Source of the DNA: Alphaproteobacteria bacterium
GTDB taxonomy: Bacteria; Pseudomonadota; Alphaproteobacteria; Micavibrionales; Micavibrionaceae
DNA length: 64,000 bases
Reading direction: 5' to 3'
Assembly: GCA_003245575.1 (NCBI GenBank)
Contig: QKCR01000022.1
Span: 27,543-91,542 of the forward strand
Within the stretch, counting starts at the first letter, position 1, and every line of letters begins with the position of its first letter. The notes beneath the pieces were generated by a model. The model worked only from the letters and a program-made list of their open reading frames with translations, did not search any database and had not been told where the DNA came from. Made by a program: the position numbers and the translations under genes. This document shows positions 41,700-52,600 of the stretch, one piece after another.

Positions 41700-43808
41700 C
41701 TAGCCCGAGCGAAGGTAGGAAATGGCTTGGTCGCGTTCGAAGAGGTAGAGTAGCGTTCTGAGGGCTTTGCCGCGTTCTGTTTCGAGGTCAGGGTCTTTTT
41801 CAAGAAAGAGGGCTGCGTCTTGGCGGGCGGAGTACAGCAGGTCGGCATGGGCTGCGATGTCTGCCAGCCGAAATTCTTCCAAACCGCTTTGTTTGGTGCC
41901 TAAGACTTCGCCGCTGCCGCGCAGTTCCAAGTCTTTTTCGGCGATTAAGAAGCCGTCTTCGGTGGCGCGCATGGTTTTCAAGCGTTCTTTGGCGACTTCG
42001 CCGATCGGATGGGCGTAAACCAAAAAGCAATAAGATTGATCGCCACCTCTGCCGACGCGTCCGCGCAATTGGTGGAGTTGGGCCAAACCAAAGCGTTCGG
42101 CGTGTTCGATGACCATGATGGTGGCTTCGGGAACGTTGACGCCCACTTCAATCACGGTTGTTGCGACAAGAATTGATATTTCGCCGTTTGCAAATTTTTG
42201 CATGACGTCGTCTTTGTCTTTGGGTTTCATGCGCCCGTGGACAAGGCCGACTTTGTCGCCATAGAGTTGTTGAAGGAGGAGATGCCGTTCTTCGGCGGCT
42301 GCGAGGTCTAGGATTTCGGATTCTTCAACCAACGGGCAAACCCAATAGACGCGCACACCGTGTTTGATCTGTTCTCCGACCTTTTGCATCATGTCTTCGA
42401 CTTGGTCTTGCGGCAGAAGGCGCGTATCAACAGGTTTTCGCCCGGGAGGTTTTCCGACAATCCTTGAGACTTCCATATCGCCGTAAGCGGTCAGGGCCAA
42501 TGTGCGCGGGATAGGCGTTGCGGTCATGACCAGCACATCGACGCCCTTGCCTTTGTTCGAGAGTTGCAGGCGTTGGTGGACACCGAAGCGGTGTTGTTCG
42601 TCAATGACTGCAAATCCGAGGTCTTGGAAGTCAACGCCGTCTTGGAAAATGGCGTGTGTGCCGATGACGATTTTCGCGCGTCCTGAGGCGATGTCATCCA
42701 GAATAGATTGTTTTGTTTTTCCTTTATCGCGTCCTGTCAGGGTTACAAACGGGATATTGGCGGCTTCAAGATAAGGGCGCAGGGTTTGTTCATGTTGGCG
42801 TGCCAGAATCTCTGTCGGCGCCATGAGGGCGGCTTGTGTACCGCTATCAATTGCGTTCATCATGGCGAGGGCAGCGACGATGGTTTTTCCTGAGCCGACA
42901 TCCCCTTGCAGAAGGCGCAGCATCCTGTCATTTGATCCCATATCGGCGTCGATTTCTTTCAGGGCTTCTTGCTGGAAAGATGTGAGCGGCCACGGGAGTG
43001 ACGATAGAAGTTTTTGGCGGTGCGGGCCGTTTGTCGTGAAGGTGCGGCCTTTCAATTTCTTTTGTTTGAGGCGCAGGATGGCGAGTGTTAATTGGTTTGC
43101 CAGAAATTCATCATAGGCGAGACGAGTTCTGTGTTTTGTTGCGCCTTCCAGATCGTTGTCATGTTCAGGATGGTGGAGTTTTAAAATCGCGTCTTTCCAG
43201 TCGGGCCATTGTTGCTGTCTCTTTTGGGCAGGGTCGAGCCATTCAGGAAGTGTGGGGGCTTGGTCGAGTGCTGCCAGAATGGCTTTGCGTAAGGGTTTGG
43301 TTGTGAGGCCTGCGGTTAGCGGATAAATCACTTCGGTTTTTTCAGGCTTTTCGGCATCGAGAACATCAGGATGGATGATTTGTTTTGTCCCGCGAAAGTC
43401 TTCGATCTTGCCGCAGATGGTGACGTCTTTTCCGAGCGGGAATTGAGCTTCGACCCAGTTGCCTTTGACATTAAAAAATACCAAATCCATGAAGCCTGTT
43501 TTGTCACGAGTTCTGATGCGATAGGGCTGTGATCTGCGCGGGGACGGGGTGTGTTTGTCGATGGTGATGGTCAGGGCTACGGTTTCATCAATAGGCGCGT
43601 CTTTGATGCTCTCAACGAAATGGCGTTCGACCAAGTTGGATGGTTTATGAAAGACGAGGTCGAGAAGTTTTGTGCCGCCCAATAATTTTTCGTAGAGTTT
43701 TAGATATTTCGGGCCGACGCCGTTCAACACGCCCACTGACCGGAAGAGCGGGTCGAGGATAAACGGGCGCTGGCTTGCAGCGGGTTTTTGGGCGGGTTGT
43801 GCGGTCAT
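41700..43808 (-). CDS. recG: ATP-dependent DNA helicase RecG
   Basis: A 702-residue superfamily 2 helicase that reverses stalled replication forks and processes recombination intermediates. An N-terminal wedge/OB domain (LLDLVFHKPSNLVERHFV) precedes the helicase domains: Walker A in RLLQGDVGSGKTIVAALAM, the DExH box VIDEQHRFGVHQRLQL, MTATPIPRTLALTAYGDMEV, and the motif VI region VEHAERFGLAQLHQLRGRVG. The GSGEVLGTKQSGLEEFRLAD C-terminal segment is diagnostic. Length is normal. The gene faces sdhE-mfd across two membrane-protein genes, a common alphaproteobacterial neighbourhood. Confidence 0.96.
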   Translation of the reverse strand: MTAQPAQKPAASQRPFILDPLFRSVGVLNGVGPKYLKLYEKLLGGTKLLDLVFHKPSNLVERHFVESIKDAPIDETVALTITIDKHTPSPRRSQPYRIRTRDKTGFMDLVFFNVKGNWVEAQFPLGKDVTICGKIEDFRGTKQIIHPDVLDAEKPEKTEVIYPLTAGLTTKPLRKAILAALDQAPTLPEWLDPAQKRQQQWPDWKDAILKLHHPEHDNDLEGATKHRTRLAYDEFLANQLTLAILRLKQKKLKGRTFTTNGPHRQKLLSSLPWPLTSFQQEALKEIDADMGSNDRMLRLLQGDVGSGKTIVAALAMMNAIDSGTQAALMAPTEILARQHEQTLRPYLEAANIPFVTLTGRDKGKTKQSILDDIASGRAKIVIGTHAIFQDGVDFQDLGFAVIDEQHRFGVHQRLQLSNKGKGVDVLVMTATPIPRTLALTAYGDMEVSRIVGKPPGRKPVDTRLLPQDQVEDMMQKVGEQIKHGVRVYWVCPLVEESEILDLAAAEERHLLLQQLYGDKVGLVHGRMKPKDKDDVMQKFANGEISILVATTVIEVGVNVPEATIMVIEHAERFGLAQLHQLRGRVGRGGDQSYCFLVYAHPIGEVAKERLKTMRATEDGFLIAEKDLELRGSGEVLGTKQSGLEEFRLADIAAHADLLYSARQDAALFLEKDPDLETERGKALRTLLYLFERDQAISYLRSG

Positions 43809-43811
43809 GCC

Positions 43812-44750
43812 TTAATTTGTAACAATTTTCTTTCCTAATTTCACGGCAAAAACGCTGATGCCGATCATCATGAGGCCAAAGACAATCATGGCGAGCGGCC
43901 AGCCGATTGTGTCTGCGAAATATTCGTCTGTGAAATATCCCAGAAAGGCCAGAAGCGAAAGAACGCCAACAGTTAGAAGCGTTCGGCTTGCGGCAAGCGT
44001 GCTGAGGTAAATCAGCCCTGCCGAGACGGCAATCATGGCAGTGTCGATTGGTGTGTCTTCGAGAATATCAAATGCGGCGGCGGCTGTCATAGTGGCACCC
44101 CCGAAATAAAAGAACGGGAGAATGGTGTTGTGCGGGCTTTTGCGTAGTCCCCAACAGACAGTCAGAAGGCTTAGGCCCATGGCAAGCATACCTTCGGGTG
44201 GGGCAACATCTGCCCATGAAATTGCGGAGTATGTTGTGGCATAAAAGAAAAATAGCGAGAAAAAGAGTAGGCAGGTCCGTTGTGTTGCCAGAAATGTTAT
44301 GAATTGTTGTAAGGTCATCAGGCCACATACTACTGTGGCGGCTAAAGCAATGTCTCCTGATTTCGGAAGATACTCATCCATAAAGACAAACAGACCGGTT
44401 GGCTGGACAGCTGCTCCGACTAATAAGAGCGGAGTGGCAGCTTTGCCGTATTTGCTGTCGTTTAAGGACATAAGACCAAGAACATAGGCAATAAATCCAC
44501 TGCCTAAAGTTAGGATAATTCGCGCGACACTGTTCAGGTCATCCCACATCATGCCGATAAAGACACAAATGCCCATGAAGATAAAAGCTGCACCGATATA
44601 GATAATTACTTTCTGGAGCAGGCCTGCTGAATTGTCATCATTCGCGGACGCACTTGCTTTTTTGAGATCTGCCCAATCCAGATTATTGCGCTTCATTAAA
44701 TCCAGAATTTGAGCAACCGCTTGTTGTTTTTCTGTTGTCGGGTCCGTCAT
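43812..44750 (-). CDS. Multi-pass membrane protein, DUF2157-like
   Basis: A 312-residue protein starting at ATG 44750, supported by AGGAGC 5 nt upstream; the frame could open at 44780, but that would overlap the previous gene. After about 45 soluble residues there are nine or ten hydrophobic segments, such as VIIYIGAAFIFMGICVFIGM and IILTLGSGFIAYVLGLMSL. The layout (helical N-terminus, then alternating helices) is like DUF2157 proteins, but I could not confirm the family. It is 3 nt upstream of recG and 8 nt downstream of the next gene, so the three are in one operon. Confidence 0.75.
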   Translation of the reverse strand: MTDPTTEKQQAVAQILDLMKRNNLDWADLKKASASANDDNSAGLLQKVIIYIGAAFIFMGICVFIGMMWDDLNSVARIILTLGSGFIAYVLGLMSLNDSKYGKAATPLLLVGAAVQPTGLFVFMDEYLPKSGDIALAATVVCGLMTLQQFITFLATQRTCLLFFSLFFFYATTYSAISWADVAPPEGMLAMGLSLLTVCWGLRKSPHNTILPFFYFGGATMTAAAAFDILEDTPIDTAMIAVSAGLIYLSTLAASRTLLTVGVLSLLAFLGYFTDEYFADTIGWPLAMIVFGLMMIGISVFAVKLGKKIVTN

Positions 44751-44758
44751 ATCTGCTC

Positions 44759-45370
44759 CTATTCTTCTTTTGTTACCCAACCCAGAAAAATCAGGTCGTA
44801 GTAATAGGTGTTGTTAGGGAGATCAATGCGGATGACGCGATTGTCTTTCAGAAGAGCAGGCCCGTTATTGCGTGATCCTGACATAAAAATATCCGAGATC
44901 AGATTCCGATTTCTGTAATGATAGGTTTCGAATCTGTACCCGTCAGGTGCTGTATCGCTTTTTGAAAGCGTCAGATTCTTTATGACGTCAAGGTCCATGT
45001 CTTTTGTTCTGGTCTGCGGCGTGTCTTGGGCGTCTTTGAGCAAATCTGTGCTGATTTCAATATCTTTTCTGTCGGTCATCATTGTTTTTGGATCATAGAT
45101 AAAGATATGGCCGGTGGGGAGTTTGTCGTAGCCCGAAGGGGTGGATGTTGCTGTAAAGCTGGCGGCTATCTTACCGTTATCATCAACTTTAAAGGTAATT
45201 TGCCCCAAGCCTCCCCATGTTTGAGCCGCATAAACAGCCTTATATGTCGGGTCGGGGACGGTCATATCGGGGATGGTTTTGGCATAGGTGAACAGGATTA
45301 TCAAAGCGAGTGGCATCAAAAGACCCGCAATCAAGACACGATTTTCCTTGATGATTTCCGAAAGTTTCAT
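44759..45370 (-). CDS. Membrane-anchored protein of unknown function
   Basis: A 203-residue protein with a single N-terminal membrane segment (VLIAGLLMPLALIILFTYA) and a periplasmic domain of mostly beta character (GGLGQITFKVDDNGKIAASF, PDGYRFETYHYRNRNLISDI). It is not recognised. The size and the pairing with a DUF2157-like multi-pass protein recall the GDYXXLXY partners of such proteins, but the defining motif is not present, so I leave it unnamed. It leads the operon that continues to recG and is divergent from sdhE. Confidence 0.72.
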   Translation of the reverse strand: MKLSEIIKENRVLIAGLLMPLALIILFTYAKTIPDMTVPDPTYKAVYAAQTWGGLGQITFKVDDNGKIAASFTATSTPSGYDKLPTGHIFIYDPKTMMTDRKDIEISTDLLKDAQDTPQTRTKDMDLDVIKNLTLSKSDTAPDGYRFETYHYRNRNLISDIFMSGSRNNGPALLKDNRVIRIDLPNNTYYYDLIFLGWVTKEE

Positions 45371-45413
45371 AGAGTAGCTCCTTATTCACGTATCTCATCC
45401 GACAGGGGCTATT

Positions 45414-45704
45414 ATGACGGGAAATCAGGGCCAAGCCAATACAGAAGAAACTACGGAAAACTGGCGGAAACGCCTGACGTTTCGGGCATGGCACCGCGGA
45501 ACCCGAGAAATGGACTTGCTGATGGGGTCTTTTGCCGAGCAGCATATTAACGAATTTGATCGTTCTGACCTCGCGTTTTTCGAGGAAATCCTGATGAATA
45601 ACGATCCGGATGTCTATGATTGGATTAACGGGCGGAAAAAACCGCCTGAAGATGTAAAATCCCGCGTTCTGGACTTGCTTTTATCGCATAGCTTTGCCAA
45701 GTAA
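45414..45704 (+). CDS. sdhE: FAD assembly factor SdhE
   Basis: A 96-residue small helical protein that helps attach FAD covalently to succinate dehydrogenase. The family motif RGxxE is seen as R28-G-T-R-E32 in WHRGTREMDLLMG, followed by FEEILMNNDPDVYDWING, also typical. Length is normal (about 80-100). It lies 6 nt upstream of mfd, the usual alphaproteobacterial gene order. The gene is divergent from the membrane-protein/recG operon. Confidence 0.92.
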   Translation: MTGNQGQANTEETTENWRKRLTFRAWHRGTREMDLLMGSFAEQHINEFDRSDLAFFEEILMNNDPDVYDWINGRKKPPEDVKSRVLDLLLSHSFAK

Positions 45705-45710
45705 TCGGGC

Positions 45711-48700
45711 ATGGATGCCCAATCAAAATCATTTCAAACCATTTATGGATTGCCCGAAGGTCAGGATGCCCGCTTTCTGGCGCGTCGTGCCATGGATGCA
45801 TCTCGCGAGAAACAGATTCTCGTTCATGTGGCCTTGGATGATGTGCGTCTTTCGACATTGGCAGAACTCATCGGGTTTTTTGCGCCTGATGTCGAGGTTA
45901 TACATTTTCCTGCTTGGGATTGTTTGCCGTATGACCGTGTCTCGCCTCATGCTGATATAGAAGCGCAGCGTGTGGCGGCTTTGTGTCGGATGCTGGAATG
46001 GGCGGATGACGGTCTTTATAAACCGCGTATTGTTTTAACTACGGTCAATTCTGTGATTCAGCGTGTGATGCCGCGCGATGTGTTGCGTTCGGCCCAGTTG
46101 GTGGCCAAGGTCGGCGGTCGCGTGAAAGAGCAAGAGCTTTATGCATTTTTGGCAGGCAACGGATATTTGCGGACGGATACGGTTCGCGAGTCGGGCGAAT
46201 TTGCGGTACGCGGCAGCATCATTGATATATTTCCTGCGGGGTATGAAAACCCTGTGCGCCTTGATTTGTTCGGGGATGATGTTGAGAGCATCAAGAGTTT
46301 TGATCCGTCGTCGCAATTAACGGTTGGGATTTTGGATCGCTTTGAGCTGCGTCCTGTGACCGAATTCTTTTTGGATGAGGCCTCGATTGCACGGTTTCGG
46401 TCAGGGTATCGTGAATTGTTCGGGGTGGCGACCGCCAATAATCCGCTTTACACAGCCGTCACTGAAGGACGGCGTCATGCGGGGATGGAACATTGGTTGC
46501 CGTTGTTTCATGCGGGCATGGAAAGTCTGTTTGATTATATTGCGTCTCCGCTTGTGTCCTTTGATCTACAAGCCGAGCAGGCACGCGAAGAGCGTATGAT
46601 TCAGATTAGGGATTTTTATCAGGCGCGTGAAACGCTTGATGAGTCCTTTAAAAATAAGGGCAAGAAAAAAGGCGGGTCTGATGTTTCTCTTTCAGGTGTT
46701 GCGTATCATCCGTTGCCGCCTGAACGTCTTTATTTGAGCGATGCTGAATTTTTCAGTGTGGTTCATCCTGATAAAAGTCTGATCTTAAGCAGTTTTGCGT
46801 CTCCGTCAGATGAGGCAGGGCCGGAGGCCAAGCGGGCGCGGGATTTCGGAGATATTCGCGCAGCCAACGGGCCGTTGTTTGCGGAGTTGGGGAAATATAT
46901 CACGTCACTTCAACAAGACGGGCGCAGGGTTTTGATTGCGTGTTATTCACAAGGCTCTCGTGACCGTATGAAAGTTATGATGGAGGAAGGCGGCGCAGGA
47001 TTGCCGTTTCCTGTCGATCAGTGGCATCAGGTATCGAAGTTAAAAGCGGGGCAGGCGGGGGCTGTGCTTTTGACGCTTGAGCGCGGATTTATCTCGAGTG
47101 ATCTCGCGGTCTTGACCGAGCAGGATATTCTGGGTGATCGTTTATCGCGTAAATCCCAGAAGAAAAAACGCGCTGATAATTTCTTGCGTGAAGTGTCCTC
47201 GCTCAATGTCGGGGATTTGGTTGTTCATGTCGATCACGGGGTCGGACGGTTTGAAGGGTTGGAAACCCTGAAAGCCGGTGGACTTTTGCATGATTGTTTG
47301 AAGATTACTTATGCGGGCGGCGACCGTCTTTTTGTTCCTGTTGAGAATATTGATCTGTTATCCCGTTTCGGGAATTCGGACGGCACGGAGCTGGATAAGC
47401 TTGGCGGTGCGGGATGGCAAGCGCGTAAAGCTAAAGTCAAAAAAGACTTGATGGTGATGGCTGAAGGGTTGCTGAAAATTGCAGCCAATCGTTTGTTGCA
47501 ACATGCCGAAGTTCTGGATATTGACCACGGGCATTATAATGAATTTGTATCGCGTTTCCCGTATCAGGAGACAGATGATCAGTTGCGTGCAATCGAGGAT
47601 GCTTTATCAGATATGAAATCGGGGCAGCCGATGGATCGTCTTGTGTGCGGGGATGTTGGGTTCGGGAAAACCGAAGTGGCTCTTCGTGCGGCTTATGTTG
47701 CTGCGATGTCAGGGTCTCAAGTGGCTGTGATTGCGCCGACGACGCTTCTCGCGCGTCAGCATTACGCTAATTTCCGCGCGCGCTTTGCCGAGATGGGATT
47801 GAGGGTTGAACAGCTCTCGCGTCTTGTTCGAGCGCAGGAAGCCAAGGCTGTTAAAGACGGTTTGTTTGACGGATCAGTGCGGGTTGTGATCGGTACACAC
47901 GCGCTGTTGTCCAAGGATATTAAATTCTCCAATCTCGGTTTGGTGATTGTTGATGAAGAGCAACGTTTTGGTGTGAAGCAAAAAGAGCGTCTCAAGGAGA
48001 TGAAAAACTCTGTTCATATGCTCACCCTTTCGGCGACGCCTATCCCGAGAACGTTGCAATTGGCTTTAAGTGGTGTACGGGATATGAGTTTGATTGCGAC
48101 GCCACCGGTTGATCGTTTGGCTATTCGGACTTTTGTGATGCCGTTTGACGGGATGGTGATCCGTGAGGCGATTTTGCGCGAGCATTATCGCGGCGGGCAG
48201 AGTTTTTATGTGTGTCCGCGTATTGCGGATATGGAAGATTTGGAAATCTTACTTAAAGAACTTGTGCCAGAGGTCAAGGTTATCGCGGCACATGGGCAGA
48301 TGACGCCGACTGAGCTTGAAGATCGCATGAATGCTTTTTATGACGGGCAATATGGCGTGTTGCTTGCGACGAATATTATTGAATCTGGCCTTGATATTCC
48401 GTCTGCTAATACGATGATTGTTCACCGCGCGGATATGTTCGGGCTCTCACAGCTTTATCAAATCAGGGGTCGCGTCGGGCGGTCCAAGGTTCGCGCTTAT
48501 GCATATCTCACTTATCCGGCTAATCAGGTTTTGACGGAAGATGCGACGAAGCGCCTCGAGATTTTTGAAACGCTCGATAGTTTGGGCGCAGGGTTTCAAT
48601 TGGCGTCGCATGATTTGGATATTCGCGGGGCGGGGAATTTGTTGGGCGATGCGCAGTCAGGTCATATTCGTGAGGTCGGGATTGAGCTTTATCAACAAAT

Positions 48701-49208
48701 GCTCGAGGACGCAGTGGCGGTTGCGCGGGCTGGGGCGGATAAGCCTTTGGAAGATGCGGGTGAATGGAGTCCGACATTGAATTTGGGGATGTCTGTTCTT
48801 ATTCCTGAAAAATATGTCGAGGATTTAAGCACGCGTATGAGTCTTTATCGTCGTTTGGGAGATCTCACCAATGATGAGGATATTGACGGATTTGCCGCTG
48901 AGATGATTGATCGCTTTGGGGATTTGCCTGATGAAGTTAATAACCTGCTCGAGATTGTGCGGATCAAGATGTATTGCAAACGTGCAGGGGTTATGCAGCT
49001 CGATGCGGGGCCTAAAGGTGCTGTGGTACGGTTTTACAAAGATCAGCCGCCAAACCCTGAAAAATTGTTCTCGTGGCTACAATCCAAACCGGGGACGGTT
49101 AAAATTCGTCCCGATCAGAAGCTTTCTGTCCTTAAGTCTTGGGATACGTTGAAGGATCGCGTGAAAGGTGCGCGGGCTTTGGCGTCTGATTTGGCGGGTC
49201 TTGCTTAG
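45711..49208 (+). CDS. mfd: Transcription-repair coupling factor Mfd
   Basis: A 1165-residue DNA translocase that removes stalled RNA polymerase and recruits UvrA. A UvrB-homologous N-terminal module (LPYDRVSPHADIEAQRVAAL) is followed by the RNA polymerase interaction domain (VGDLVVHVDHGVGRFEGLET), the helicase motor with Walker A in VCGDVGFGKTEVALRAA, the DEEQRFGVKQKERLK box, TLSATPIPRTLQLALSGVRD, and the TRG motif region, and a C-terminal TRCF domain. Full length. It is the second gene after sdhE and ends 10 nt before a convergent hypothetical gene. Confidence 0.97.
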   Translation: MDAQSKSFQTIYGLPEGQDARFLARRAMDASREKQILVHVALDDVRLSTLAELIGFFAPDVEVIHFPAWDCLPYDRVSPHADIEAQRVAALCRMLEWADDGLYKPRIVLTTVNSVIQRVMPRDVLRSAQLVAKVGGRVKEQELYAFLAGNGYLRTDTVRESGEFAVRGSIIDIFPAGYENPVRLDLFGDDVESIKSFDPSSQLTVGILDRFELRPVTEFFLDEASIARFRSGYRELFGVATANNPLYTAVTEGRRHAGMEHWLPLFHAGMESLFDYIASPLVSFDLQAEQAREERMIQIRDFYQARETLDESFKNKGKKKGGSDVSLSGVAYHPLPPERLYLSDAEFFSVVHPDKSLILSSFASPSDEAGPEAKRARDFGDIRAANGPLFAELGKYITSLQQDGRRVLIACYSQGSRDRMKVMMEEGGAGLPFPVDQWHQVSKLKAGQAGAVLLTLERGFISSDLAVLTEQDILGDRLSRKSQKKKRADNFLREVSSLNVGDLVVHVDHGVGRFEGLETLKAGGLLHDCLKITYAGGDRLFVPVENIDLLSRFGNSDGTELDKLGGAGWQARKAKVKKDLMVMAEGLLKIAANRLLQHAEVLDIDHGHYNEFVSRFPYQETDDQLRAIEDALSDMKSGQPMDRLVCGDVGFGKTEVALRAAYVAAMSGSQVAVIAPTTLLARQHYANFRARFAEMGLRVEQLSRLVRAQEAKAVKDGLFDGSVRVVIGTHALLSKDIKFSNLGLVIVDEEQRFGVKQKERLKEMKNSVHMLTLSATPIPRTLQLALSGVRDMSLIATPPVDRLAIRTFVMPFDGMVIREAILREHYRGGQSFYVCPRIADMEDLEILLKELVPEVKVIAAHGQMTPTELEDRMNAFYDGQYGVLLATNIIESGLDIPSANTMIVHRADMFGLSQLYQIRGRVGRSKVRAYAYLTYPANQVLTEDATKRLEIFETLDSLGAGFQLASHDLDIRGAGNLLGDAQSGHIREVGIELYQQMLEDAVAVARAGADKPLEDAGEWSPTLNLGMSVLIPEKYVEDLSTRMSLYRRLGDLTNDEDIDGFAAEMIDRFGDLPDEVNNLLEIVRIKMYCKRAGVMQLDAGPKGAVVRFYKDQPPNPEKLFSWLQSKPGTVKIRPDQKLSVLKSWDTLKDRVKGARALASDLAGLA

Positions 49209-49218
49209 ATATATTTTA

Positions 49219-49623
49219 TTATTGCGGGATGTTTTTAATTACGACGCAGCGGTATTTTTCCAGAGCATCCTGAATATCTTCATGTTTGGTTAGATCAAAC
49301 TGGCGGTGATATTTTTCAGGGCGTGTATAGGCCAGATTGACGCTTGTAAAATCCGCACAGGATTTTGGCGGGGACGTTGAAATATAAACTGCAAAAGCGG
49401 GGGCTTCCTGATCGACCATGATATTTGCCAAACTATAGACATCAATCGTGAACGTTTTAGGGTTGTTGTCAATGACATAGGCTTTGACGCGCTCGTATTT
49501 TGATGTGCGAACTTCTTCAGGTGGCTTTGCCAATGTTGGGGAGGCGGATAGTATCAAGAGGGCGCACAGTGTCGTGGTGAGCGTTAACGTATTCATTTTC
49601 TGGGCTTTGAGTCTTTTTTTCAT
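49219..49623 (-). CDS. Small exported protein of unknown function
   Basis: A 134-residue protein (or 125 if it starts at the internal ATG at 49596). A signal peptide (LTTTLCALLILSASPTLA) is followed by KPPEEV. The mature domain has two cysteines (SPPKSCADFTSVNL and EKYRCVVIKNIPQ) that may form a disulfide. I do not recognise a family. The gene is on the minus strand between mfd and the gene at 49738, with no operon partner. Confidence 0.68.
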   Translation of the reverse strand: MKKRLKAQKMNTLTLTTTLCALLILSASPTLAKPPEEVRTSKYERVKAYVIDNNPKTFTIDVYSLANIMVDQEAPAFAVYISTSPPKSCADFTSVNLAYTRPEKYHRQFDLTKHEDIQDALEKYRCVVIKNIPQ

Positions 49624-49737
49624 ATTTTTAGTATATCAAAGGTGCAGGTTTCTGGGGAAGCCCCGATCGGGACTTATTTTATCGTTTGATCTATCGGGAA
49701 CGCGTGTTACCATATTCTTGTCAGGGAGAGTCGTTTT

Positions 49738-50190
49738 ATGGCCCAATCATATTTGCAGTCCTGTATTCTCGATGCTTTGGAAAAGGCCAAGGGAAACCAG
49801 AACAAAGCCCAAAAAATCATTGCGCTTAAGGCGATGGAAGACCCTCAGTTGCTTCAGGCGCTGGCCAAGCCCCATTTGACAGGGATTGTGGCACATGCTG
49901 TCGGGCGGATTGCTATTCAGGAGCAGGCCCGTAAAGAAGGGGCTTATGAAGATCTCCCAGAAAAACCGGTTGTTAAAAAGGGCCGCGGCAAAGCGGCGGC
50001 TCCGGTTGATGCTGATGATCCGCAAGGGTTCGGGATTGATCTGTTAAAAGCTTTGGGTGGGCCTAATGTTCCGAAATTCGGGATGGAGGACGCCGCACCG
50101 CGTCTGGGAAAGAAACAGGCTTCCCAACAACATGTCAATGCGCTACGTCTGATGGCGAATAAAAGCAAATCTTCCAAGAAGAAATACTAG
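49738..50190 (+). CDS. Hypothetical protein with Lys-rich C-terminus
   Basis: A 150-residue soluble protein. The first 65 residues are helical (ILDALEKAKGNQNKAQKIIA, LLQALAKPHLTGIVAHAVGR) and the KAKGNQNKAQK segment recalls a Fis-type helix-turn-helix, but not enough for a call. A flexible linker rich in Lys, Pro and Ala follows. The last residues are basic (ANKSKSSKKKY), which could bind nucleic acid. AGGGAGAG lies upstream of ATG 49738. It precedes the kinase gene by 15 nt, so they are likely co-transcribed. Confidence 0.7.
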   Translation: MAQSYLQSCILDALEKAKGNQNKAQKIIALKAMEDPQLLQALAKPHLTGIVAHAVGRIAIQEQARKEGAYEDLPEKPVVKKGRGKAAAPVDADDPQGFGIDLLKALGGPNVPKFGMEDAAPRLGKKQASQQHVNALRLMANKSKSSKKKY

Positions 50191-50205
50191 TTAGGATTTT
50201 TCCAA

Positions 50206-51267
50206 TTGCCTTTGTCTGTGTATGAGCGGGCCGAATTCCTGAAAAATTCAGGGTGGAGCGGTGTGAGCGGTGAACCAATCGGTGAGGATTGGTCACAGCG
50301 CAAATATTTCCGCATTAAAAAAGGGGCTAAATCTGCGATTCTTGTCCATTCCGTTCCGGACTATGATCCGAAAGCTGTTGCAGGACATAAGCTGGGTGAT
50401 TTTATTGATATAGGAAAGTTTCTATCGAGTTTGTCAGTTTCTGTTCCTGAGATTTATGCAACTGACCTTAATCACGGCATGATGTTGATTGAAGATTTCG
50501 GAGATCGGGATTTTATCGAATTAGTCTCTGACAAGAACAAGCAAAGGCAAGCGGATGCTTATCGGTTGGCAACCCAATGTTTGATGCATTTATACAAAAC
50601 AGGGGCATCTATTCCGATAGATATAACTGATTATTCATTGTCCCATATTCATAAAGGTCGCCAACGCGTTGTAGATTGGTATGTTCCTGCTGTTCTGAAA
50701 AGCAAGAACCCTGACTCACTTCTTAAAGATTATCTGGCTTTGTGGGATAAAATCGAGATCGGGTTGCCGCCGGTCGAGAAGAGATTTTTGCATGGTGATT
50801 TTCATCCGGGTAATCTCATGTATTTGCCTGACCGTGTCGGCTATCATCAAGTCGGGTTGATTGACTTTCAGGGTGGGATGGTTGGTCCTGCGCCGTATGA
50901 TCTGGTGAATCTGCTCGAGGATGCGCGGCGTGATGTTCCTGAGGCTATTAAGCAGGATTGCCTGAACCAGTTTGTCGCAGTGTTGTCTGCTGAGGAACGC
51001 GAGTCCTTCCTGGCATGGTATCCGGTTTTAGCTGCCCAATTCCATTTCCGTGTTATCGGGCAGGCTATCAAGTTGGCTTTACGCAGCGATATTACGCGTC
51101 TGATGGGCTTGATGCCTGTTTTGAGCCGACATATTCAGAAAGACCTTAAGAACCCTCTGTTGGCTCCTATGCGCCAGTGGTTTGATGATCTAGGGGTCTC
51201 TTTTGATCCTGATATTAAGATCGACTTGAATGAAATTCGGACGTTTATTCGGTCTGATGCCTTTTAA
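50206..51267 (+). CDS. AmgK-like sugar kinase (aminoglycoside phosphotransferase fold)
   Basis: A 353-residue kinase of the APH fold, resembling AmgK, the anomeric N-acetylmuramate/N-acetylglucosamine kinase of peptidoglycan recycling. Supporting motifs: EDWSQRKYFRIKKGAKSAIL, LIEDFGDRDFIELV, the catalytic FLHGDFHPGNLMYL and the metal-binding VGLIDFQGGMVGPAPYDLVN. The usual partner gene murU is not adjacent. TTG 50206 is taken as start since AGGA lies upstream; GTG 50218 is possible. Specificity is inferred only by resemblance. Confidence 0.78.
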   Translation: MPLSVYERAEFLKNSGWSGVSGEPIGEDWSQRKYFRIKKGAKSAILVHSVPDYDPKAVAGHKLGDFIDIGKFLSSLSVSVPEIYATDLNHGMMLIEDFGDRDFIELVSDKNKQRQADAYRLATQCLMHLYKTGASIPIDITDYSLSHIHKGRQRVVDWYVPAVLKSKNPDSLLKDYLALWDKIEIGLPPVEKRFLHGDFHPGNLMYLPDRVGYHQVGLIDFQGGMVGPAPYDLVNLLEDARRDVPEAIKQDCLNQFVAVLSAEERESFLAWYPVLAAQFHFRVIGQAIKLALRSDITRLMGLMPVLSRHIQKDLKNPLLAPMRQWFDDLGVSFDPDIKIDLNEIRTFIRSDAF

Positions 51268-51333
51268 CATTCGCTTTTATTCTCTTGCGGGGGGCGTGTT
51301 TTTTTCCTAAATTCGGGTGATCTCACCAGATGA

Positions 51334-52572
<1,239 letters not shown>

Positions 52573-52600
52573 GTTAATCACTGAGGAAGGGGCTTTGTAA